From positions 1-12,406 of the forward strand of contig DEIV01000021.1 of NCBI GenBank assembly GCA_002352665.1: DNA of 12,406 bases, given 5' to 3'. Made by a program: the position numbers and the translations under genes. Below, piece after piece: positions 7,437 to 12,406 of this stretch; position 1 is the stretch's first letter; each line of letters starts with the position of its first letter. This stretch comes from Flavobacteriaceae bacterium UBA2765 (GTDB taxonomy: Bacteria > Bacteroidota > Bacteroidia > Flavobacteriales > Flavobacteriaceae). The notes beneath the pieces were generated by a model. The model was not told the DNA's origin, ran no database searches, and saw only the letters and a list, made by a program, of their open reading frames with translations.

Positions 7437-7818
7437 TTATAATACAATTCTTTTATATGTTAAACTATTTTCATCAAAATTGACGAGTAATCCAAGTTTT
7501 AATTTAGAGGCAGCTAAATAAAAAATAATTTAGCGTTTGTTTAAGGTGGCTACTGGTCAAACTTTCAATAGCTTTTATTTCTAGAATATTTTTATCATCA
7601 ATTATAAAATCGGCGATATAGTATTGTGGTAAAGTTTCACCCTTGTATTTAATACTAAATCGTTTTTCTCTAGAATATGTAATGTTATTTTTCTTGAATT
7701 CTATTTCTAAAGAGTCGCCATAAATAATTTCCCTAAATCCTTTACCAAGTTCTTTTTGAACTTCCATGCATGCACCAATTATTTGATAAGATTCCTTTTT
7801 ATATATTAATTCTCCCAT
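7437..7818 (-). pseudogene. GxxExxY family protein, frameshifted
   Basis: The uninterrupted frame from ATG 7818 stops at 7504 after 104 aa, ending abnormally in FLFSCL. Removing one T from the coding-strand T6 run (7520-7525) continues the frame as NYFYLAASKLKLGLLVNF and so on to KRIVL with a stop at 7437-7439. The result is a 126-residue product, the usual size for the family. The naming motif is G27-F-R-E30-I-I-Y33. ADFIID (D70) followed by E80-I-K82 looks like the D...ExK core of a PD-(D/E)XK-type nuclease fold to which this family has been assigned. No function is established. The frameshift may be a real mutation, phase variation in a homopolymer, or an assembly error. The truncated product lacks the last strand and helix region and is probably inactive. 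Confidence 0.85.
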
Positions 7819-7828
7819 AAAAAATTTC

Positions 7829-7853
7829 GTGAAAATTAGTGAAATTAGTGTCT
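7829..7853 (-). repeat. Right terminal inverted repeat of GxxExxY unit
   Basis: Partner of the arm at 7403-7427 (22/25 identity, mismatches at positions 7, 13 and 23 from the outer end). On the + strand it carries TTCGTG (its first three bases lie just inside the arm), TTAGTG and TTAGTG starting at 7826, 7836 and 7845. The 10- and 9-bp steps are the same as in the other arm. Its outer end encodes the last two codons (R, H) and the TAA stop of map. Confidence 0.75.
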
Positions 7854-8648
7854 AAATTCCTCTTCCTCATCACTCTCAATTCCTAAGGCATCATAAATAT
7901 ATTTAAAAGTAGAAAGTAATTCTGGTTTACCATTAACAAGAGCTACATCATGTTCAAAATGTGCAGAAGGTTTTCCGTCTGCCGTTAAAATGGTCCATCC
8001 ATCTTTTAATTGCTTAATTTTATGTGTACCCATATTGATCATGGGTTCAATAGCAACTACCATTCCTTCTTGAAATTTTTTACCTCTACCGCGTTTGCCA
8101 TAGTTAGGCATTTCAGGATCTTCGTGCATTTTTCTTCCTAAACCATGTCCAACCAATTCACGAACAACACCATAACCAAAGCTTTCGCAGTAATTTTGAA
8201 TGGCATAACCAACATCACCAACTCTATTGCCAATTTTAAATTCTCTAATACCTACATACAAGCTTTCTTTGGTAACTTTTAATAGTTTTTTAATTTCAGC
8301 ATCAACTTCGCCAACTTCAAAAGTATAAGCATGGTCACCATAAAATTCATTTTTTAAGGCACCACAATCTATAGAAATTATATCACCTTCTTTTAGAGGT
8401 TCATTAGTAGGAAACCCATGTACTACTTGAGTATTAGGACTCATGCATAAAGTATTAGGAAAACCATATAACCCTAAAAAACCAGGAACGGCTCCGTGAT
8501 CTCGTATAAATGTTTCAGCTAATTGGTCTAATTGTAAGGTTGTTACACCTGGTTTAACTTCACTTGCTAACATACCAAGTGTTTTAGAAACAATTAATGC
8601 ACTTTCTCGCATTAGTTCAATTTCTTCTTTGGTTTTTATTTTAATCAT
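7845..8648 (-). CDS. map: Type I methionine aminopeptidase
   Basis: Removes the N-terminal methionine from nascent cytoplasmic proteins; two divalent metal ions are bound. All five metal ligands of the family are present: D94 (SIDCG), D105 (GDHAYTF), H168 (GHGLG), E201 (IEPM) and E232 (FEHDV). The substrate-site histidines H77 (VVHGFP) and H175 (MHEDP) are also there. At 267 aa it is near the usual size and has no N-terminal extension, as in the E. coli type I enzyme. The acidic tail SDEEEEFRH ends inside the inverted repeat of the adjoining GxxExxY unit, so its last residues are probably not ancestral. The ATG at 8648 follows a short leader with a promoter-like box at 8665-8672, facing the divergent CoA-transferase gene. 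Confidence 0.96.
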   Translation of the reverse strand: MIKIKTKEEIELMRESALIVSKTLGMLASEVKPGVTTLQLDQLAETFIRDHGAVPGFLGLYGFPNTLCMSPNTQVVHGFPTNEPLKEGDIISIDCGALKNEFYGDHAYTFEVGEVDAEIKKLLKVTKESLYVGIREFKIGNRVGDVGYAIQNYCESFGYGVVRELVGHGLGRKMHEDPEMPNYGKRGRGKKFQEGMVVAIEPMINMGTHKIKQLKDGWTILTADGKPSAHFEHDVALVNGKPELLSTFKYIYDALGIESDEEEEFRH

Positions 8649-8664
8649 AAAAAAATATAAAGTA

Positions 8665-8672
8665 CAAAGATA
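8665..8672 (-). promoter_or_regulatory. Promoter-like -7 box for map
   Basis: On the minus strand this reads TATCTTTG, a match to TAnnTTTG, and ends 16 bp upstream of the map start codon. That implies a very short leader. I see no clear -33 TTG at the standard spacing. Confidence 0.4.
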
Positions 8673-8744
8673 ATTTAAAAAACAGAATGTATGATAAATA
8701 TACCAAACATGATTTTTAACAGGTTTTATAAGACCCTAAATATA

Positions 8745-8752
8745 TAATTTTG
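8745..8752 (+). promoter_or_regulatory. Promoter-like -7 box for CoA-transferase gene
   Basis: TAATTTTG matches TAnnTTTG and lies 19 bp before the ATG at 8772. A T-rich GTTTT at 8723-8727 occupies the -33 position without a perfect TTG. With the oppositely facing box at 8665-8672 it makes the 123-bp gap a divergent promoter region. Confidence 0.42.
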
Positions 8753-8771
8753 CCTGATAAAACTAAATATT

Positions 8772-10040
8772 ATGTACAAAGCTATCACTGCAGAACAAGC
8801 GGTAAAAGTTATAAAAAGTAATGACAGGGTGTATATTCATGCTGCAGCAGCAGCTCCTCAAGCTCTTATCAATGCCATGACCGAAAGGCATGAAGAATTA
8901 AGGAATGTTGAAGTTTGTCATTTACATATAGAAGGGGAAACACCCTATGCTAATCCAGCTTTAAAAAATAGCTTTCATGTCAATTCATTTTTTATAGGGA
9001 AAAATGTGAGGCATACTTTGGCAGCCGGAAATGGCTCTTATACTCCTGTTTTTTTAAGTGAATTGCCATTGTTATTTAAAAGAAATATTTTACCTGTTGA
9101 TATTGCTTTAATTCAGGTTTCACCACCGGATAGACATGGGTATTGTTCTCTTGGAGTTTCAGTTGAAGCAACCTTAGCAGCTATAGATAATGCGAGGCAT
9201 GTTATTGCCCAAGTCAATCCAAGAATGCCTAGAACTCATGGGGCAGGTATTATACATATTTCTGAACTGGATTCTTTTGTAGAGGTCGATTTAGTTGTAC
9301 CAGAAATTCCAGATCTAGAACCAACGAAAATTGAAAATAAAATTGGAGGTTTTATAGCCGAAATGATTGAAGATGGTAGTACACTACAAATGGGTATTGG
9401 TAATATACCCAACTCAGTACTAAAACGTTTAACCAATCATAAAAATTTAGGTATTCATACAGAAATGTTGTCTGATGGTGTCATAGATTTGATCTTAAAA
9501 GATGTTGTCAATTCAAATTTTAAAGGGATAGATCAGGGAAGAGCTATGGCTACTTTTTTAATGGGTTCAAGAAGATTGTATGACTATGTTGATGATAATC
9601 CGTTTATAGAAATGAGAGGAGCAGATTATGTGAATGACATATCGATCATACGTCAAAATCCTAAAACGATTGCTATTAACTCAGCCATTGAAGTTGATTT
9701 AACTGGTCAGATCTGTGCAGATTCTATTGGATCAAGAATGTATTCAGGTGTTGGTGGTCAAATGGATTTTATTAGAGGAGCATCATTAAGTGAAGGCGGT
9801 AAAGCCATTATAGCCATACCTTCTACTACAAAAAAAGGAGTCAATAGAATAGTACCATTTTTAAAGAAAGGGGCTGGGGTAGTTACCACTAGAGCCCATG
9901 TACATTATGTGGTGACGGAATATGGCGTGGCTAATTTATATGGTAAAACGTTAAAACAACGGGCAAATGCTTTGATAAATATTGCACATCCAGAATTTAG
10001 GGAGCAATTAGAAAAAGATTATTTAGAAAGAAAATTTTAG
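8772..10040 (+). CDS. Acetyl-CoA hydrolase/transferase family CoA-transferase
   Basis: Cytoplasmic family I-type CoA-transferase, 422 aa, moving CoA between acyl-CoA and a carboxylic acid through a glutamyl-CoA thioester. It resembles the 4-hydroxybutyrate/acetate CoA-transferase group. Visible landmarks are SPPDRHGYCSLG (117-128), QMGIGNIPNSV (206-216, glycine-rich CoA site) and GIHTEMLSDG, whose E231 aligns with the catalytic glutamate of 4-hydroxybutyrate CoA-transferases. Also present are SGVGGQMDFIRGA (325-337) and TEYGVANLYGK near the C-terminus. The length is typical and no key motif is missing, so it should be active. The acyl substrate cannot be read from sequence. It appears monocistronic: its own promoter-like box lies upstream, and the convergent HAD gene ends 8 bp after its stop. 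Confidence 0.9.
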   Translation: MYKAITAEQAVKVIKSNDRVYIHAAAAAPQALINAMTERHEELRNVEVCHLHIEGETPYANPALKNSFHVNSFFIGKNVRHTLAAGNGSYTPVFLSELPLLFKRNILPVDIALIQVSPPDRHGYCSLGVSVEATLAAIDNARHVIAQVNPRMPRTHGAGIIHISELDSFVEVDLVVPEIPDLEPTKIENKIGGFIAEMIEDGSTLQMGIGNIPNSVLKRLTNHKNLGIHTEMLSDGVIDLILKDVVNSNFKGIDQGRAMATFLMGSRRLYDYVDDNPFIEMRGADYVNDISIIRQNPKTIAINSAIEVDLTGQICADSIGSRMYSGVGGQMDFIRGASLSEGGKAIIAIPSTTKKGVNRIVPFLKKGAGVVTTRAHVHYVVTEYGVANLYGKTLKQRANALINIAHPEFREQLEKDYLERKF

Positions 10041-10048
10041 AGAATTCA

Positions 10049-10453
10049 TTAAAATTTCCAAAAACCTTTTTTCTTTTTTTTGGCAATTTCGGCGTTTGGA
10101 TTGTCTTTTATGATTTTATAGATTTCTCCCCATCCCAACATACCGCCTAAATTTCTATCATCAATAAAAATGTCTGCGTTGATCTTTCTACTTACTTTAC
10201 CTTCAAATTTCTCTTCTGGGTAGTTTTTATTGACAGCATAAAATTTAATTCCTTTTCCTTGACAAAACGCTACAGCTTCTTCTAACCTCTCACCATACCT
10301 GTAAGTCCATAATATTAGTCTATGTCCGTCTTTTTGCAATTCTAATAATGTTTCAACAGCAAAAATTTTAGGACTTCCAACTTTAGGATACGCATCTTCT
10401 ACTATTGTTCCGTCAAAATCAACAGCAATAATTAAAGGGTCCTTAGGAATCAT
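10049..10453 (-). CDS. BT0820-like HAD superfamily protein
   Basis: Small cap-less HAD-fold protein, 134 aa, resembling the BT_0820 family of Bacteroidota (structure known, substrate not). HAD motif I is VDFDGTI with nucleophile D12 and acid/base D14. Motif II is T50 in LILWTYR, the motif III lysine is probably K90 in SRKINADIFID, and motif IV is D98-D99 in FIDDRN. A phosphatase or phosphohydrolase activity is expected from these residues. The C-terminus is AKKKKKGFWKF; its lysine run is encoded by T6 and T8 tracts on the + strand (10067-10081) that could slip. The gene converges on the CoA-transferase gene with only 8 bp between stops and has its own promoter-like sequence upstream. Confidence 0.85.
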   Translation of the reverse strand: MIPKDPLIIAVDFDGTIVEDAYPKVGSPKIFAVETLLELQKDGHRLILWTYRYGERLEEAVAFCQGKGIKFYAVNKNYPEEKFEGKVSRKINADIFIDDRNLGGMLGWGEIYKIIKDNPNAEIAKKKKKGFWKF

Positions 10454-10472
10454 TTAGAATTATTTTTTTTTG

Positions 10473-10504
10473 CAAATTTAATAGAATATTGCAGAATACA
10501 AAAT
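10473..10504 (-). promoter_or_regulatory. Two-part promoter for the HAD gene
   Basis: On the minus strand ATTTTG (rc of 10499-10504) is followed 18 bp later by TAAATTTG (rc of 10473-10480). This is the best match in the window to the Bacteroidota TTTG / TAnnTTTG promoter. The -7 box ends 19 bp before the start codon at 10453. Confidence 0.5.
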
Positions 10505-10533
10505 ACTAAACAGATAACTACTCTTTTTAGTAT
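10503..10533 (-). terminator. Hairpin downstream of the thioredoxin-like gene
   Basis: ATACTAAA (10503-10510) pairs perfectly with TTTAGTAT (10526-10533), an 8-bp AT-rich stem with a 15-nt loop, 17 bp beyond the stop of the minus-strand gene. In the transcript the stem is followed by TTTG, a short T run. It overlaps the -33 region of the next promoter, so it could alternatively be an operator-like palindrome. Confidence 0.35.
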
Positions 10534-10550
10534 AAGAAAATTAATAAAAT

Positions 10551-11078
10551 TTAATTGTTATCGTAAGAATGTTTGTATGGCTTTTCAGTAATAATCTTTA
10601 ATATATCCTTTTCTAAAGTTTCTCTGGCATATTCAACATACCTACCAATTTCTTCATCATTTTTGTAGAAAATTATTGTAGGCACTCTAAAAATATTTAA
10701 CCCTTCTTGTAGATTATCAGCTGTTTTTTTACCTCTGTTTACAGCTATCATTTCCATATTTTTTTCTTCAAAATCAGTCGCATCTAGTAATTTATATAAA
10801 TGCGGAATTTCACGTTTACTATCACCACACCAAGTACCCATAAAGGCTTTGATGCTAACTCCTTTTAAGTTTTTATTAATTGCATTAAGGGTAGTTTTAT
10901 CTAAAGTATAACCCTCATAATATTTGTCAAACCAAAGGTTATAAGGTGCTTCTTTAAATTCATCTTTTGTAGTAACTCCCTCTAAATAATTAGGTTTTAC
11001 AATGGTTTCTTTTTCTTGAGCAAAAGAGCATCCGCCAAAAACGAATGTACAAATAGTAATTATAATTATTTTTTTCAT
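10551..11078 (-). CDS. Exported thioredoxin-fold protein, monothiol CGDS site
   Basis: Secreted thioredoxin-family protein of 175 aa. The hydrophobic N-terminus is followed by FGGCSFAQ. It could be cut after SFAQ by signal peptidase I or lipid-modified at C17, but the FGG lipobox is a poor match. The fold is recognisable from AFMGTWCGDSKREIP (79-92), where the usual CxxC is C84-G-D-S87, and from the cis-proline loop FRVPTIIFYK (P133). With only the first cysteine present it cannot do classical dithiol exchange. A monothiol reductase, isomerase-like or binding role is possible. It lies 5 bp downstream of gpmI on the same strand and is probably cotranscribed with it. A hairpin follows its stop. 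Confidence 0.83.
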   Translation of the reverse strand: MKKIIIITICTFVFGGCSFAQEKETIVKPNYLEGVTTKDEFKEAPYNLWFDKYYEGYTLDKTTLNAINKNLKGVSIKAFMGTWCGDSKREIPHLYKLLDATDFEEKNMEMIAVNRGKKTADNLQEGLNIFRVPTIIFYKNDEEIGRYVEYARETLEKDILKIITEKPYKHSYDNN

Positions 11079-11083
11079 TTTAT

Positions 11084-12406
11084 TTATATTAAAGAGTTTC
11101 TGTCCATAATAGCAGGTTTCTCAATACCCATTAATGATAAAATAGTTGGTGCAATATCTGCTAAAATGCCACTTTTAACGGAATCAACATCATTATCAAC
11201 AATAATAATAGGTACAGGGTTAGTGGTATGAGCGGTGTTTGGTGAGCCATCTTCATTGATCATGGTTTCACTATTACCATGATCTGCAATTATAATTGAG
11301 GTATACTTATTTTTAAGAGCTGTATTAACCACTTCTTTGAGGCATTTATCTACAGTTTCGGCCGCTTTAATGGCTGCACTCATAACTCCGGTATGTCCAA
11401 CCATATCGGTATTGGCGAAATTCAGGCAAATAAAATCTGCTTCTTGTTTATCCAATTCAGGAATAATAGCATCTTTAATATCATTGGCACTCATTTCCGG
11501 TTGTAAATCATAAGTTGCCACTTTTGGTGATGGACACATTATTCTTTTTTCACCAACGAACTCTTTTTCTCTACCTCCGGAAAAGAAAAATGTAACATGA
11601 GGATATTTTTCTGTTTCGGCTATTCTTATTTGCTTTTTATTATTTTTCTCTAAAACCTCTCCTAGTGTATTTATAAGGTCGTCTTTATTATAAATAACAT
11701 GCACATTTTTAAACTTATCATCATAATTTGTCATAGTTACATAGTACAAATTCAGTTTATGCATATTGAATTCCGGAAAATTTTGCTGTGTTAAAACTTC
11801 CGTAAGTTGTCTACCTCTGTCCGTTCTGAAGTTAAATAAAATAACAACATCATCATTTTTAATTGTAGCAATTGGTTGGTTAGTATCGTCAACTATTACT
11901 ATCGGCTCAATAAATTCATCAGTTATATTTTTATCATAGCTCTCTTGAATGGCTTCTTCGGCATTATGCGTTTTTTTACCTTGTCCGTTGACCATTAGAT
12001 CGTATGCTAATTTAACCCGTTGCCATCGTTTGTCTCTATCCATAGCATAATATCTACCAATTATAGAGGCTAACTGGGTCTTATGACTATCTAAATATTT
12101 TTCTAAATCTGCTATAAATCCTTTACCAGATTTTGGGTCAACATCTCTACCATCGGTAAACGCATGTACGAAAGAATGTAAACCAAAATCGCAGGCAGCT
12201 TTTACCAATCCTTTAACATGATTGATATGAGAATGCACGCCACCATCAGAAACCAATCCGACAAAATGTACATTTTTATTATTTTGTTTGGCATAGGCAA
12301 ACGCATTTTTCAATTCAGTTTCATTGGCAATACTACCATCGACAACAGCCTTATTGATTTTTACTAAATCTTGATAAACAATACGTCCTGCACCTAAATT
12401 CATATG
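11084..12406 (-). CDS. gpmI: 2,3-bisphosphoglycerate-independent phosphoglycerate mutase (partial)
   Basis: Glycolytic/gluconeogenic enzyme interconverting 3- and 2-phosphoglycerate with a metal centre and a phosphoserine intermediate. Only the C-terminal ~440 residues are in the window. The frame is open at the right edge (CAT before the ATG at 12403, reading HMNLGAGRIVYQDL), so ~65-75 N-terminal residues, including the catalytic serine motif GNSEVGH, lie outside. Counting from M at 12403, visible motifs are GGVHSH (H57), HAFTDGRD (80-87), GRYYAMDRDKRW (116-127), FNFRTDRGRQL, EKYPHVTFFFSGG, NTDMVGHTG (D333, H337), ADHGN (D374, H375) and NTAHTTNPVP (H392). These include the two-metal ligands of the phosphatase-like domain. 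The stop lies 5 bp before the thioredoxin-like gene, suggesting a shared transcript. Confidence 0.96.
   Translation of the reverse strand, partial: HMNLGAGRIVYQDLVKINKAVVDGSIANETELKNAFAYAKQNNKNVHFVGLVSDGGVHSHINHVKGLVKAACDFGLHSFVHAFTDGRDVDPKSGKGFIADLEKYLDSHKTQLASIIGRYYAMDRDKRWQRVKLAYDLMVNGQGKKTHNAEEAIQESYDKNITDEFIEPIVIVDDTNQPIATIKNDDVVILFNFRTDRGRQLTEVLTQQNFPEFNMHKLNLYYVTMTNYDDKFKNVHVIYNKDDLINTLGEVLEKNNKKQIRIAETEKYPHVTFFFSGGREKEFVGEKRIMCPSPKVATYDLQPEMSANDIKDAIIPELDKQEADFICLNFANTDMVGHTGVMSAAIKAAETVDKCLKEVVNTALKNKYTSIIIADHGNSETMINEDGSPNTAHTTNPVPIIIVDNDVDSVKSGILADIAPTILSLMGIEKPAIMDRNSLI

Larger units (their letters stand above)
7403..7853 (-). mobile_element. Candidate GxxExxY cassette bounded by inverted repeats
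   Basis: A ~450-bp unit containing only the small GxxExxY gene and its two inverted-repeat ends. It is wedged between map and the methyltransferase gene so tightly that the repeats overlap the coding ends of both. No transposase and no obvious target-site duplication are visible, so any movement would need help in trans or a different mechanism. In a minus-strand transcript the two arms could pair into a long stem enclosing the gene, an arrangement similar to the intervening sequences found in some bacterial 23S rRNAs. Repeat geometry is seen directly; mobility is inferred. Confidence 0.5.

Noticed and set aside
7512..7530. Programmed -1 frameshift on the U UUU UUA heptamer in the GxxExxY gene
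   Set aside because: The heptamer is in the correct phase, but a -1 slip leads to ATT TAG, an immediate stop. Restoring the family C-terminus needs +1 (or -2), so a one-base insertion is simpler.
10990..11078. Confident lipoprotein call for the thioredoxin-like protein
   Set aside because: A cysteine follows the hydrophobic core, but FGG is a poor lipobox, and an SFAQ signal peptidase I site lies just after it.

Overview
The window looks like chromosomal DNA of a marine-type or soil flavobacterium (Bacteroidota, Flavobacteriaceae-like). The DNA is AT-rich. A bat (Bacteroides aerotolerance) operon is present, several signal peptides end in the ..AQ typical of the phylum, and promoter-like TAnnTTTG (-7) boxes precede several genes. 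No rRNA, tRNA, CRISPR array or transposase gene was found, and no gene-free stretch exceeds 300 bases.

Region 1 (1-6555, + strand) is the distal part of a bat operon. It holds the 3' part of a BatD-like membrane protein gene, then batA and batB (VWA/MIDAS membrane proteins), batC (exported TPR protein with a very charged linker), batD (exported Ig-like protein with one membrane anchor) and batE (TPR, two membrane helices, SH3-like end). The proteins are built to form an inner-membrane/periplasmic complex. In related genomes a MoxR ATPase and a DUF58 protein are encoded just upstream, outside this window. A 108-bp break between batC and batD contains a hairpin and a promoter-like box.

Region 2 (6556-8648, - strand) reads, in transcription order, map (methionine aminopeptidase), a small GxxExxY-family gene, and a SAM-dependent methyltransferase. 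The GxxExxY gene is broken by a single-base frameshift in a T6 run. Undoing it restores the expected 126-residue protein. The gene sits inside a ~450-bp unit bounded by imperfect 25-bp inverted repeats (22/25 matches). One repeat supplies the last codons and stop of map, and the other supplies the GTG start of the methyltransferase. This cassette-like unit is the most interesting object in the window.

Region 3 (8649-12406) begins with a divergent promoter region, followed by a CoA-transferase of the acetyl-CoA hydrolase/transferase family (+). Facing it is a small BT0820-like HAD protein (-). Next comes a thioredoxin-fold exported protein with a monothiol CGDS site (-), preceded by gpmI (-, cofactor-independent phosphoglycerate mutase), which runs off the right edge without its N-terminus.
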